Shown: in pieces, positions 9,041 to 19,086 of the stretch
How positions within the stretch are numbered: the first letter of the stretch is position 1
Layout of the letters: every line of letters begins with the position of its first letter
NCBI GenBank assembly: GCA_902607945.1
Contig: CACLMD010000004.1
Span: 1 to 46,454 of the forward strand
Reading direction: 5' to 3'
Length of the DNA: 46,454 nt
Source of the DNA: an uncultured Pelagibacteraceae bacterium
Lineage (GTDB): Bacteria > Pseudomonadota > Alphaproteobacteria > Pelagibacterales > Pelagibacteraceae
Made by a program: the position numbers and the translations under genes
The notes under the pieces: model-generated
The model's database searches: none
What the model saw: only the letters and a program-made list of their open reading frames with translations
Told to the model about the DNA's origin: nothing

Positions 9041-9721
9041 ATGATTAGATTTCATAATAGTAAAAGGCCTTTTAACAAGAAATTATTAATATTTATTTCA
9101 GACTTCATCAGAAGATTATGCGGTGGGGATAGAATTGGAAGATTATCAAAAATGATGATTACTCAAAGTGAAAAAATTTATTTGCAAAATAAAAAAAAAA
9201 TCACAATTTTAGATTTTGGATGCGGCTCAATGGAAATATCAAAAAAACTTGAAGAATTATCATATGTTAAACAAATAACAGGTGTAGATACGTTTGCATC
9301 AAGATTTAAAACGAAAAAAATGAAGTATATGCAATACAACAATTTTTTTAAGAATAATAAAAAAAAATATGATCTAATTATTATAATCGATGTTCTTCAT
9401 CATATGGGTATTGATGGTTCATATAAAATTTTAAAAAAATTATCAAAATTTTCAAAAAATATTGTTATTAAAGATCATTTTGAACATGGTTTTTTTTCAA
9501 GACAATTATTAAGATTTGTAGATTTTTATGCAAATTATGCGTATGACGTAAATATTCCAAAAAAATATTATGACTATTCCTCGTGGAAAAAAACAATAAA
9601 AAAAAGTCGTTTAAAAGAAGTAAAAATTATTGATTCATTCCAGCAACATGACGGTCTTTTTAATTTTATCTTAAACAAAAAGCACCATTTTGTGTCACAT
9701 CTAAAGCATGTTAAAAAATAA
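9041..9721 (+). CDS. Class I SAM-dependent methyltransferase
   Basis: A 226-residue protein with the SAM-binding motif I ILDFGCGSMEI (about residues 56-66), an acidic residue in GVDTF at the end of strand 2, and motif IV-like IIIIDVLHHMG. The rest is rich in Lys, Phe and Tyr. It starts five bases after the FAD oxidoreductase and its last 14 bases overlap the next gene, a polytopic membrane protein. Base composition is noticeably more AT-rich than the flanking genes. The methyl acceptor is unknown; pairing with a putative glycosyltransferase points to a surface glycan or lipid carrier. Confidence 0.78.
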   Translation: MIRFHNSKRPFNKKLLIFISDFIRRLCGGDRIGRLSKMMITQSEKIYLQNKKKITILDFGCGSMEISKKLEELSYVKQITGVDTFASRFKTKKMKYMQYNNFFKNNKKKYDLIIIIDVLHHMGIDGSYKILKKLSKFSKNIVIKDHFEHGFFSRQLLRFVDFYANYAYDVNIPKKYYDYSSWKKTIKKSRLKEVKIIDSFQQHDGLFNFILNKKHHFVSHLKHVKK

Positions 9722-10961
9722 AATTTTTCCATTATTTGTTTTATTAAGTTTTATTATTGGATTTATCTTCAGTGAAGACACTCTTGGAGGTGGAAAACAA
9801 GATTATTTGTATCATGAAAAATATTTTGTCTATTTTTATAATGATTTTTTTACTACATTAAAAAATTATGGAATGGATCAGATAAATGAAAATGTAAGAA
9901 ATTCACCTTTTTTTTATATAATTTTTTCCTTATTTTTAAAAATGGGACTTGGAATAGATGGTTTAAAACTTATAAATTTAATCATAATTATACCAATAGT
10001 ATATTTTTTTAATAAATGTCTTGATATTAAGTATAAAAAAATTTCCTCTTCTACAAAATTTTATATACTTTCTGTACTTTTGCTATCACCAACAATAAGA
10101 ACATTGTTAATTTGGCCATATCCCATTTTATGGGCTTTGTGTTTTTTTATTGTAGCCGTTTATTTTTATTTAAGTTTTGAAGAGACATTGAATAATACAA
10201 AAAAAATACAATTTGCTTTTTATAATGTCATATTTTTAGCTTTAGCATCATATTTTACACCAAACTTTGCAGTTTTTTCACTTTATTTTTTTTATAAATA
10301 TTACTTAAATTTTGGAAATTCCAAAAAAACTTTGAGTATTATTCTCTTAAATATCTTTTTGGCGTTACCAGCAATTTATTTTTTAATTTTGAAAGATTTT
10401 TATTTATTAAATAGTGATATTTACAAAGTTGATCCTTTAACAAAATACAATATATCAAATAAAATTATTATTATAACGACTATACTTTTTTTATTTTTTC
10501 TACCTTTGATTCCTAAGTTAAAAGATTTAAAATCTATACTAATAAAAACAAACTATTTAAATTGGAAATTTTTTGTCATTCTTTTGTTTATTGCTATTAA
10601 TATATATTTTTATAATTTCTTAGAAAATGCAGGTGGAGGAATTTTTTTTCATTTATCTAATATTTTATTAAACAATTCTTTAATAGTTTATTTAATATTT
10701 ACTATCAGTATTCTATTATTTTATTCTCTTAATCTTCATAATTTTAATAATATTTTAATTTTTTTTTTATTAGTTTTATATAATCTCCAATTTTCGATCT
10801 ATTATAAATATTTTGACCCTTTAGTGATGTTTTTAATTCTTTTTTTAATAAAATTTAGTAATAATTATTTAATGAAAATTGAATTAGTTGCAAAAAAATA
10901 TGTCCTTCTATACATGCTTTTTTTATCTTTAAATTTTGCAAAAATATATATTAATTATTAA
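9708..10961 (+). CDS. Polytopic membrane protein, GT-C-like
   Basis: A 417-residue, extremely hydrophobic protein with about ten to twelve membrane helices. The first periplasmic loop after helix 1 holds acidic residues and an aromatic segment (SEDTLGGGKQDYLYHEKYF), with NSPFFYIIFSLF beyond it. This layout is that of GT-C fold glycosyltransferases that use polyprenyl-phosphate sugars. I do not recognise a specific family, so the function is a guess from topology. The start overlaps the methyltransferase end by 14 bases, suggesting translational coupling. The coding sequence is the most AT-rich in the window, full of T runs. Confidence 0.6.
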   Translation: MLKNKIFPLFVLLSFIIGFIFSEDTLGGGKQDYLYHEKYFVYFYNDFFTTLKNYGMDQINENVRNSPFFYIIFSLFLKMGLGIDGLKLINLIIIIPIVYFFNKCLDIKYKKISSSTKFYILSVLLLSPTIRTLLIWPYPILWALCFFIVAVYFYLSFEETLNNTKKIQFAFYNVIFLALASYFTPNFAVFSLYFFYKYYLNFGNSKKTLSIILLNIFLALPAIYFLILKDFYLLNSDIYKVDPLTKYNISNKIIIITTILFLFFLPLIPKLKDLKSILIKTNYLNWKFFVILLFIAINIYFYNFLENAGGGIFFHLSNILLNNSLIVYLIFTISILLFYSLNLHNFNNILIFFLLVLYNLQFSIYYKYFDPLVMFLILFLIKFSNNYLMKIELVAKKYVLLYMLFLSLNFAKIYINY

Positions 10962-10987
10962 TTATCAAATATGATATTTAAAAAAAA

Positions 10988-11536
10988 TTAATCTTTAACA
11001 AATACGACAGTTAATTCAGCAACTTTAAAACCAAATTTAGTCATAGTTGCTTTATTAATGGCTACCCGATCATCTTGTTTAAAGATCCAATCGTCAAATG
11101 TAATTTTAATTTCCTTACCTTTGACCGGTACTAACAAAACATATTCAAATTTAAAAGCTGGACCATAAGAATAACCTTTTGCTTTACCAACAACATCACC
11201 CGCAGTGCCCTCGTAATTATTGTCATCAATTTTATTAATTTGCCATTGTCTGGTCTGAATTTCTCCATCATCCCAATTGAACTTTTCATCAAGTATCAAT
11301 TGTTTTCCATCCCATTTTCCATTTAGATCAGCAGAAAACTGTCTTGTTACTTTTCCTGATCTATTTTGAAGGACTCCCCAGGCTTTTATATTTCCAGATA
11401 AATACTCTTCAATGATCAGTCTTGGTTCTTTATTTTTAAAATCCTCAGGTTTCATAGCACTATTATTTGAGCAACTTGTAATTAAGAATAATGAAATTAT
11501 CAATGAAATTGACTTAATAATTTTAGAATATTGCAT
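10988..11536 (-). CDS. DUF3833-family lipoprotein
   Basis: A 182-residue protein with a lipoprotein signal: a hydrophobic N-terminus followed by the lipobox LITSC (Cys about residue 22). The mature part matches the DUF3833 pattern, with YLSGNIKAWGVLQNRSGKVTRQF and GKWDGKQLILDEKFNWDDGE. It should sit on the periplasmic face of a membrane. It is the last gene of a four-gene minus-strand cluster after a CFA-like methyltransferase. The same neighbours occur together in other proteobacteria, suggesting a role in making or moving the modified lipid. Biochemical function is unknown. Confidence 0.82.
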   Translation of the reverse strand: MQYSKIIKSISLIISLFLITSCSNNSAMKPEDFKNKEPRLIIEEYLSGNIKAWGVLQNRSGKVTRQFSADLNGKWDGKQLILDEKFNWDDGEIQTRQWQINKIDDNNYEGTAGDVVGKAKGYSYGPAFKFEYVLLVPVKGKEIKITFDDWIFKQDDRVAINKATMTKFGFKVAELTVVFVKD

Positions 11537-11552
11537 TATTATCTCCTTAGTT

Positions 11553-12731
11553 TTATTTATTTTGAATTGAAAATTGTATTAAATCGATATTTTTAGACTT
11601 AAAACCAGCCTCACAGTATGAAAGATAAAATTCCCACATCCTTTTAAAAGTTAAATCAAATCCTTGGTTTTTAATTTTTTCCCATTTTTTTAAAAATTCA
11701 TTTCTCCAAATAGCTAAAGTATTTGCATAATGGTCAGCATAAGAGACATAGGAATTAATAGCCAATCCATTATCTGAAACATATCTGTTGATACTATTCT
11801 TATTTGGTAGAAAGCCTCCAGGAAAAATATATTTTTGGATAAAATCTTGTTTATTTTTATACCTATCAAACAAACTATCATCAATCGTAATTGCTTGAAT
11901 TGCTGCCTTTCCACCATCTGATAAATTATTCTTTATAGTTTTGAAATATCCCTCTAAATAATTTTGACCAACAGCTTCTATCATTTCTATTGAAGCTATT
12001 GAATTATATTTACCTTGAAGGTCTCGATAATCTTTTATTTCAATATTAACTTTTTCGTTTAAACCACATTTAAAAATTCTTTCTTTTGTATACTCAAATT
12101 GTTTCTTTGAAATTGTAATACAATCTAGCTTAACATCATATTTTTTACCTAAGTATTCTGCAAAACCTCCCCAACCACATCCTATTTCTAAAATTTTATC
12201 ACCATTATTTGGTTTAATAAGATCAATTAATTTTTGATATTTATTATTTTGAGCCTCAGAAAGATTTTTTGACTCTTCATCAAAAATAGCACTGGAATAA
12301 GTAAGGGTATCATCTAACCAAAGTGAAAAAAAATCATTTCCTAAATCATAATGTTTAGCAATATTTTCTTTGCTTCGACTTTTTGTATTTTTGATTATTT
12401 TATTCTTTAAAAAATTTATCATTGAAAAATCAAGAAGCCCTGAAAATTTATATATAATCTGTATATTTCTTGCAGTTAACTCAATTAAATTTGATAAATT
12501 ATCAGTTTCAAATTCACCCCTCATATAACTTTCAGCAAATCCAATACTGCCACCTCTGATTAAGTTATAATTAAAATCTGGTTTTTTAATTGAAATATTT
12601 GCTTTTAATTTTTCATTTGGATTTCCAAATTTTAAATGTTGTCCATCAAATGAGACTAATTCAAGATAACCGTAATTAATTTTATTTAAAAATTTAATAA
12701 CTAATTTATCTGCTACTTTATTTAAAAACAT
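11553..12731 (-). CDS. Cyclopropane-fatty-acid-synthase-like methyltransferase
   Basis: A 392-residue SAM-dependent enzyme of the CFA synthase family, which acts on double bonds of membrane phospholipid acyl chains. Family landmarks are HYDLGNDFFSLWLD (127-140), the SAM motif LEIGCGWGGFAEYLG, VTIS-like CITISKKQ, IEMIEAVG with the conserved Glu252, and YIFPGGFLP. Compared with my recollection of E. coli Cfa, the bicarbonate-site Cys139 is Ser147 here (YSSAIF) and His266 is Gln279 (AIQAITI). Those changes suggest a methyltransferase that need not form cyclopropane. It overlaps the DUF1365 gene by one base (TAATG). Confidence 0.9.
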   Translation of the reverse strand: MFLNKVADKLVIKFLNKINYGYLELVSFDGQHLKFGNPNEKLKANISIKKPDFNYNLIRGGSIGFAESYMRGEFETDNLSNLIELTARNIQIIYKFSGLLDFSMINFLKNKIIKNTKSRSKENIAKHYDLGNDFFSLWLDDTLTYSSAIFDEESKNLSEAQNNKYQKLIDLIKPNNGDKILEIGCGWGGFAEYLGKKYDVKLDCITISKKQFEYTKERIFKCGLNEKVNIEIKDYRDLQGKYNSIASIEMIEAVGQNYLEGYFKTIKNNLSDGGKAAIQAITIDDSLFDRYKNKQDFIQKYIFPGGFLPNKNSINRYVSDNGLAINSYVSYADHYANTLAIWRNEFLKKWEKIKNQGFDLTFKRMWEFYLSYCEAGFKSKNIDLIQFSIQNK

Positions 12732-13495
12732 TAGTTCTCAATTGTTATATTATTCTTAATTTTAAATTTTTTTTTAATGAGCTTAATTCCTTTAATCCAT
12801 AATTTAAACGCTTCAAAATGTATCGCTGAAATAATTTTTAATGTCATTAATGGGTGTTTTAAATATGAATTCATCAAATTCTTAGTCGTCAAATCAGACC
12901 TGATACCATCCTGAGATGCAAAGAGAATTTTACCTTCCTTATCATATTGATCAATTATAATTGACAATTTTTCTGCTGGATTTAATACTCTAAAAAAATA
13001 ATTACAATCCATCTCAATGAATGGTGATACATGAAATTTTTTTGGGCAATTATTTTGAATTAATTTATTTTCATTTTGTACCCTAAATACATATGTATGT
13101 TGTTCTCCGAATGTATTTTTAACCTCATATAAGATAGAAATGAGTCTTTCATTTTTATTATAAATAAAAAAAACGCTAAGAGGATTAAAGACATAACCAA
13201 GTATTCTTGGATAACATAAAAGCTTAATTTCTATATTTTCTGTAATGATATTGTTGGTTTTTAAATTTTGCTTCACCCAATCAGATAAAGATGATCCATC
13301 ACGTGCTCCATGATCTCTTTCATAAAAACTAATTAGATTAAACCTATTTAAAGAAAAAAAACTTATCTTTTTATCAAGTTCTTCGAGTTCTGATAAATTT
13401 ATCAATAAAGAAAATACTTTATATTTAAAATAATGCTCTTTAGGTTTGAATCGTTTATGGATTACAGTCCCGTTATATATATAAGAATTAATCAT
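12731..13495 (-). CDS. DUF1365-family protein
   Basis: A 254-residue protein of the DUF1365 family, seen from the N-terminal YNGTVIHKRFKPKEHYFKYKVF, then FNLISFYERDHG, and LLCYPRILGYVFNPLSVFFIY. The family has no settled biochemical role but nearly always sits between a flavin amine-oxidase-like gene and a CFA-like gene, as here. It overlaps the upstream flavoprotein gene by eight bases and the downstream CFA-like gene by one. A soluble cytoplasmic partner in fatty-acid modification is the reasonable inference from that conserved context. Confidence 0.87.
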   Translation of the reverse strand: MINSYIYNGTVIHKRFKPKEHYFKYKVFSLLINLSELEELDKKISFFSLNRFNLISFYERDHGARDGSSLSDWVKQNLKTNNIITENIEIKLLCYPRILGYVFNPLSVFFIYNKNERLISILYEVKNTFGEQHTYVFRVQNENKLIQNNCPKKFHVSPFIEMDCNYFFRVLNPAEKLSIIIDQYDKEGKILFASQDGIRSDLTTKNLMNSYLKHPLMTLKIISAIHFEAFKLWIKGIKLIKKKFKIKNNITIEN

Positions 13496-14726
13496 TAAGG
13501 TTTTTCAGCATTTCAATAGATGATTTTATTCCATCTTCATGAAATCCGTAACCAAAATAACTTCCACAAAAAAGCAAATCTTTTTGATTTTGTAATTTAA
13601 CAAGCTCTGATTGAGCATCTAACGCTTTATGATCATAATAAGGGTGGGTAAATTTGACTTTTTTTAATACCTTTGTTTTATCAATCTCAAAATAAGGATT
13701 TAAAGTTAAAAAAATATTTTCATCACACTTTAAGTTCTGAAGTAAATTCAGCCAGTATGTAATTGAATTTTTTTTAAGATCTTTATTATCAATTGAAGAG
13801 TTCCATGAACACCAAGCCTTTTTATTTTTTGGCATAGCTCTCTGATCTGTGTGAATGTAGGCTACATTTTCTTTATAACTAAAATTTGATAGAATATTTT
13901 TCTCATCTTTAGTAGGATTTTCAATTAGTTTTAAAGCTTCATCAGCATGTGTTGCTAATATTACTTTGTCATAATCAAAGAATTCATTTTCTCCTCCATA
14001 ATATAAATCTAAACCAGTAGATTTTCTTTTAATTTTTGTAATTTTATAATTTTTGAAGTATTCTCCACTCACTTTAGAAATAATCTTATTAACATAAGAT
14101 CTACTTCTATTTGCAACTGTATACCATTCAGGTCTATTTTTTAACTTAAACAGTCCATGATTTTGAAAAAATTTCAAAAAAAAATCAATTGGCATTTTAC
14201 TAGCTTCATATGGAGGCATCGACCAAATTGCAGATACCATTGGTATAATATGATAATTAATAAATGTTTGAGATAATTTATTAATTTTTAAATATTCACC
14301 TAAGGTTTTTTTTTCATCTGAAATGGATATTTGGTCACTTTTTTTGTAAAATCTAATTATATCAAAAAACATCTTTAAGAATTCAATATTAAATAAATTT
14401 AATTTATTTGAAAAAATACCTCCCAGGCCTTTGCCACAATACTCAAAATTTGTATTATCTACTGAGACTGAAAATGACATATTACTTTTTTCAATTTGAA
14501 CATCATTTTCTTTAAAAAAATTAATTAAGTTTGGATATGTTTTAAAATTAAAAACTATAAAACCTATATCAACTGATATTTTTTTTGATCCAAAAGTAAG
14601 ATCAGTTGTACATGAGTGCCCACCAAAGTAATCCTCTTTCTCAAAAATATCTACACGATGTTTTTTAGATAAATAATAAGCTGCACTTAATCCTGAAATA
14701 CCTGACCCAATAACTGCAATTTTCAT
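13488..14726 (-). CDS. NAD/FAD-binding amine-oxidase-like oxidoreductase
   Basis: A 412-residue flavoprotein of the COG2907 type. The Rossmann motif IAVIGSGISGLSAAYYL starts at residue 3, followed by DIFEKEDYFGGHSCT, and a C-terminal FAD segment LLFCGSYFGYGFHEDGI. Relatives occur next to CFA-like and DUF1365 genes in many proteobacteria, including clusters under ChrR/sigma-E control in Rhodobacter that have been tied to modified and furan fatty acids. A desaturase or oxidase step on a methylated acyl chain is plausible. It starts seven bases after the end of gcvP, so it may be read through from the glycine-cleavage operon. Confidence 0.87.
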   Translation of the reverse strand: MKIAVIGSGISGLSAAYYLSKKHRVDIFEKEDYFGGHSCTTDLTFGSKKISVDIGFIVFNFKTYPNLINFFKENDVQIEKSNMSFSVSVDNTNFEYCGKGLGGIFSNKLNLFNIEFLKMFFDIIRFYKKSDQISISDEKKTLGEYLKINKLSQTFINYHIIPMVSAIWSMPPYEASKMPIDFFLKFFQNHGLFKLKNRPEWYTVANRSRSYVNKIISKVSGEYFKNYKITKIKRKSTGLDLYYGGENEFFDYDKVILATHADEALKLIENPTKDEKNILSNFSYKENVAYIHTDQRAMPKNKKAWCSWNSSIDNKDLKKNSITYWLNLLQNLKCDENIFLTLNPYFEIDKTKVLKKVKFTHPYYDHKALDAQSELVKLQNQKDLLFCGSYFGYGFHEDGIKSSIEMLKNLND

Positions 14727-14732
14727 TAATGA

Positions 14733-17603
14733 TTATGCTGCATCTTCTTTAAATTCATCCATACTAGGACAAGTACAAAAGATATTTTTATCACCATATA
14801 CATTATCAACTCTTGCAACTGGAGGCCAAAATTTATTTGTTTTTAAAAATTTAGCTGGATAAGCAGCTTGCTCTCTAGAATATTTATGATCCCAATCATC
14901 AGATGCAAGTTCAGTATCAGTATGAGGTGCATTTTTAATTGGATTATCTAATTTATCAAATTTACCTGACTTAAGCATATCTATTTCTGATTTAATACTT
15001 ATTAAAGTATCACAAAATCTATCTAATTCAGATAAACTTTCACTTTCAGTTGGTTCAATCATCATTGTACCTGCTACTGGCCAAGACATTGTGGGAGCAT
15101 GGAAACCATAATCAATCAATCTTTTGGCAATATCCTCTTCAGTTATCCCAGTTTCACTTTTGATAGATCTAATATCAATTATACATTCATGAGCTACGTT
15201 ACCGTTTGAGCCTTTATAAAGAATTGGGTAATGATCTTTCAATCTGTTAGCTATGTAGTTTGCATTTAGTATAGCAACTTGCGTTGCTAATTTTAAACCT
15301 TGAGAACCCATCATTTTTATATACATCCAAGATATTGACAAAATACTTGAGCTACCCCATGGTGCGGCTGAAACTGCTCCTATTCCAGTTGCAGGTCCAC
15401 AATCTTTAACAACAGGATGATTAGGTAGATAAACTTGTAAATGTCTTTTACATGCAATAGGTCCCATTCCAGGTCCTCCTCCACCATGTGGAATACAAAA
15501 TGTTTTGTGTAAGTTTATATGACAAACATCTGGACCAAAATTTCCAGGTTTAGCTATTCCAACAAGTGCATTTAAGTTTGCTCCATCCATGTAAACTTGA
15601 CCTCCATGTTTATGAATTAACTCGCAAATATCTTTTATTTTTTCCTCAAATACACCATGTGTAGATGGATATGTGACCATTAAAGCTCCAAGATTTTCAG
15701 AATGTAATTCTGCTTTTTTCTTCAAATCTTTAAAATCTACATTTCCCTCTTTATCACAATTAATAACTACTACTTTCATTCCAACCATCTGTGCGCTTGC
15801 TGGATTAGTTCCATGAGCTGAGCTTGGTATTAAACATATATTTCTATTTTGATCTCCTCTATCTAAATGATATTTTCTTATTACCATTAATCCTGCATAT
15901 TCACCTTGAGCGCCTGCATTTGGCTGAAGTGAAACTCCAGAAAAACCAGTAATTGACCTTAACCAATTTTTAAGATCAGTAAACAATGCTCTATATCCCT
16001 CCATCTGCTCAATAGGCACAAACGGATGAGGCTCAGCTAGTTCTCTCCATGAAATAGGTATCATTTCTGCAGTAGCATTTAATTTCATAGTACATGAACC
16101 TAGTGCAATCATAGTTCTATTAAGAGCTATATCCTTATCTTCTAACTTTTTAAGATATCTAAGCATTTCTGTCTCTGAATGATATGAATTAAAAACAGGG
16201 TGTTCTAAATATTTTGAAGTTCTTAATAAATTTTTTGGAAGATTAGGTAAACTGACTGTAGGATCTTCTTTTTTAATTGACTCTGCCACATTAAAAATTT
16301 TTAAAAGTTGATTTACTCTATAGACATTTTTTTTTTCATCAAAAGAAATGGCAAGCATATCTGAGCTTACTTTTCTGATATTCACCTTTTGATTTAAAGC
16401 ATTTTTAAAAATTTGGTCTGTCTTTTCTTTAGTAATAATAGTTACGGTATCAAAAAAATAATCTGAATATAATTCATATCCAGATTGTTTTATTTTATCA
16501 GCAAAATTTTTTGCTAATTGTGATACTCTTTCAGAAATATTTTTAATTCCATCTGGACCGTGATAAACAGCATATGCTGCTGACACAATTGCTAATAAAG
16601 CTTGAGCGGTACAAATATTACTTGTAGCTTTGTCTCTTCTGATGTGTTGCTCTCTGGTCTGCAGTGACAATCTATATGCCTTATTTCCATGTCTATCAAC
16701 TGAAACTCCAACTATTCTACCTGGCATAGATCTTTTGTATTCATCTTTTGTTGCAAAAAATGCTGCGTGGGGACCCCCATAACCCATCGGAATACCAAAC
16801 CTTTGAGAACTTCCAATTGCAATGTCAGCCCCAAGTTCCCTTGGTGTTTTTAACTTTGCGAGTGCAAGAAGATCACATGCTAAAATTGATTTACCATTTT
16901 TTTTATGAATTTTACTTATTGCTTCGCTAGGATCTTTAATGTCACCTAAAGTTCCAGGATACTGTAAAATTCCGCAAACTAAATCTTCTTTTAACTGTTC
17001 TAAAACTTTATCCTCATTTCCAACAAGAACTTTTAAACCCATTGGTTCTGCTCTTGTTTTTATAACGTCAATTGTTTGTGGATGACAATTTTCTGAAACA
17101 AAAACTAGATTACTATCACTTTTGTTAAGTCTATGACTTAAGCCCATAGCCTCAGCTGCTGCGGTACCTTCATCAAGTAAAGATGCATTTGCTATATCCA
17201 TTCCTGTAAAATCAACTATCATTTGTTGAAAGTTTAGAAGCATTTCTAATCTTCCTTGTGCTACTTCAGGCTGATAAGGAGTATAAGATGTATACCAACC
17301 TGGATTTTCTAAAATATTTCTTAAAATTACATATGGTGTATACGTTCCATAATAACCCATACCAATAAAATTGGAGTAAATTTGATTTTTTTTTGAAATT
17401 GCTTTTAGTTTTCTCAGTGCTTCATATTCTGAATTTGATTCTCCTATATTAAGTTCACCTTTAAACTGTATTTTTTCAGGAACAGTACTATTAATTAGAT
17501 CATCTAATGACTTAAAATTTAGATCTTTGAGCATTTTTTGTTGATCATTATCTGAGGGACCTATATGCCTACGAATAAAATCTTTTTGAGAATTATGTAG
17601 CAT
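14733..17603 (-). CDS. gcvP: Glycine dehydrogenase (decarboxylating), P-protein
   Basis: A 956-residue, full-length single-chain P-protein of the glycine cleavage system. It decarboxylates glycine with pyridoxal phosphate and passes the aminomethyl group to the lipoyl arm of GcvH. The N-terminal FIRRHIGPSD motif is present, as are the glycine-rich segment near QPNAGAQGEYAG and the PLP-binding Lys700 in HINLHKTFCIPHGGGGPG. The order gcvT-gcvH-gcvP with overlapping ends (TAATG with gcvH) makes one operon under the upstream glycine riboswitch. In the organism this supplies methylene-tetrahydrofolate and NADH from glycine. Confidence 0.98.
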   Translation of the reverse strand: MLHNSQKDFIRRHIGPSDNDQQKMLKDLNFKSLDDLINSTVPEKIQFKGELNIGESNSEYEALRKLKAISKKNQIYSNFIGMGYYGTYTPYVILRNILENPGWYTSYTPYQPEVAQGRLEMLLNFQQMIVDFTGMDIANASLLDEGTAAAEAMGLSHRLNKSDSNLVFVSENCHPQTIDVIKTRAEPMGLKVLVGNEDKVLEQLKEDLVCGILQYPGTLGDIKDPSEAISKIHKKNGKSILACDLLALAKLKTPRELGADIAIGSSQRFGIPMGYGGPHAAFFATKDEYKRSMPGRIVGVSVDRHGNKAYRLSLQTREQHIRRDKATSNICTAQALLAIVSAAYAVYHGPDGIKNISERVSQLAKNFADKIKQSGYELYSDYFFDTVTIITKEKTDQIFKNALNQKVNIRKVSSDMLAISFDEKKNVYRVNQLLKIFNVAESIKKEDPTVSLPNLPKNLLRTSKYLEHPVFNSYHSETEMLRYLKKLEDKDIALNRTMIALGSCTMKLNATAEMIPISWRELAEPHPFVPIEQMEGYRALFTDLKNWLRSITGFSGVSLQPNAGAQGEYAGLMVIRKYHLDRGDQNRNICLIPSSAHGTNPASAQMVGMKVVVINCDKEGNVDFKDLKKKAELHSENLGALMVTYPSTHGVFEEKIKDICELIHKHGGQVYMDGANLNALVGIAKPGNFGPDVCHINLHKTFCIPHGGGGPGMGPIACKRHLQVYLPNHPVVKDCGPATGIGAVSAAPWGSSSILSISWMYIKMMGSQGLKLATQVAILNANYIANRLKDHYPILYKGSNGNVAHECIIDIRSIKSETGITEEDIAKRLIDYGFHAPTMSWPVAGTMMIEPTESESLSELDRFCDTLISIKSEIDMLKSGKFDKLDNPIKNAPHTDTELASDDWDHKYSREQAAYPAKFLKTNKFWPPVARVDNVYGDKNIFCTCPSMDEFKEDAA

Positions 17604-17983
17604 TATGAAGAACTCTCTTTTGCAAATTTGTCATAATCTTCTTTATTCATAAGACTATCCATTTCAGATTGATCTTTCATTTTGAGTTTAAAAAACCATG
17701 CAGAACTTTCTGGATCTTCATTAATTTTTGAAGGATCATCAACTATCACCTGATTAGTGTCTACCACCTCACCACTTACTGGAGTGTAAACATCGCTAGC
17801 AGCTTTTGTTGATTCTACTACTCCTGCTGTGCCATCTTTTTCAACATTAGATCCTTTTTCAGGAAGTTCTGCAAATACTATATCTCCTAACATTTCAGTT
17901 GCATGCTTTGTTATTCCAATAGTTGCTATATCACCCTCTAATTTAATCCATTCATGTTCTTTTGAATATTTTACCTCGCTCAT
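17603..17983 (-). CDS. gcvH: Glycine cleavage system H protein
   Basis: A 126-residue lipoyl carrier protein that shuttles the aminomethyl intermediate between GcvP, GcvT and the L-protein. The lipoylated Lys60 lies in [20 protein letters not shown], the standard H-protein motif, and the N-terminus has the usual [17 protein letters not shown]. It overlaps gcvT by four bases (ATGA) and gcvP by one base, so translation of the three is likely coupled. Length is normal. Confidence 0.98.
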   Translation of the reverse strand: MSEVKYSKEHEWIKLEGDIATIGITKHATEMLGDIVFAELPEKGSNVEKDGTAGVVESTKAASDVYTPVSGEVVDTNQVIVDDPSKINEDPESSAWFFKLKMKDQSEMDSLMNKEDYDKFAKESSS

Positions 17984-19086
17984 TTATTTACTCCTTTCAC
18001 ATGATTTTTTTTATAAAATGGTAATCCGCAAATATTTGCTGGATGTTTTTTTCCTCTCACTTCCAGGAATACTTTCGTATCTTTTTTTGAGAATTCATTT
18101 TCTACATATCCCATAGCTACTGGTCCATTAACGCTTGGTCCAAATGTTCCACTTGTAATTTCTCCGATATGAACGTTAGATTGATTAAATATTTTAGTTT
18201 TTTCTCGAGCTATTACTCTTCCCTCTGGTTTGATTCCAACTCTAATTTTACTGACACCATTATTTAATTGTTTAATAATTATGTCAGATCCTATAAAATC
18301 TCCATTGGATATTCTTTCTTTTGAAATTGCCCACTTTAAATTTGCTTCCACTGGGGTTTTATCTTTATCAAGATCATGACCATATAAACATAAACCAGCT
18401 TCCAGTCTTAAAGTATCTCTTGCTCCTAAACCTATTAATTTGGATCCTTTGTTGATTAATTCTCTAGTTAATTTATCTACAAAATCATTTGGGATAGATA
18501 TCTCAAAACCATCTTCACCTGTATACCCAGATCGCGTAATATAAATTTTCTGATTTTCAAGTGAAAACCAGTTTCCTGACATAAAATTTAGATCCTTTAC
18601 ACCATCAACAAGTTCGTTTAGGATTTGTGATGATTTAGGGCCTTGGATTGCAATTAAAGATCTATTTTCATCCAATACCATTTTATACTTTTCTTTTAAT
18701 AATTCCTTTAAAATTTTGAAGTCATTGTCTTTGCATGCTGCGTTAAGAATTATTAAAAAACCATCATTAATTTTTGTAATAATCAAATCATCCTGAATAC
18801 CAGCATCTTTATCCATTAAGAAACTGTATTTTGAATGATTTAGTCTTAAATTTTTCAAATCTAATGGAAAGATTTTTTCTAAATCTTTGATTAAGTCATC
18901 ACCGCCATAAATAAATAATTGGCCCATATGAGAAACATCAAAAATACCTGAGTGATTTCTAGTAAATTTATGCTCTTCTACAATACCTTCAGAATATTGA
19001 ATTGGCATTTGATAGCCTGCAAATTCGACAAATTTTGCATTACAATCTTGATGTAGTTGGTACAGCGATGTTTTTTTTGTTTTCAT
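17980..19086 (-). CDS. gcvT: Glycine cleavage system aminomethyltransferase
   Basis: A 368-residue T-protein that transfers the methylene group to tetrahydrofolate and releases ammonia. It shows the family features [10 protein letters not shown] near the N-terminus, [42 protein letters not shown], and the C-terminal GPVAMGYV. The ATG at 19086 is well supported because the protein starts with a conserved N-terminal motif and it follows the riboswitch directly. The start codon itself is the 3' end of a 12-base sequence complementary to the riboswitch linker, so translation start is the likely control point. Confidence 0.98.
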   Translation of the reverse strand: MKTKKTSLYQLHQDCNAKFVEFAGYQMPIQYSEGIVEEHKFTRNHSGIFDVSHMGQLFIYGGDDLIKDLEKIFPLDLKNLRLNHSKYSFLMDKDAGIQDDLIITKINDGFLIILNAACKDNDFKILKELLKEKYKMVLDENRSLIAIQGPKSSQILNELVDGVKDLNFMSGNWFSLENQKIYITRSGYTGEDGFEISIPNDFVDKLTRELINKGSKLIGLGARDTLRLEAGLCLYGHDLDKDKTPVEANLKWAISKERISNGDFIGSDIIIKQLNNGVSKIRVGIKPEGRVIAREKTKIFNQSNVHIGEITSGTFGPSVNGPVAMGYVENEFSKKDTKVFLEVRGKKHPANICGLPFYKKNHVKGVNK

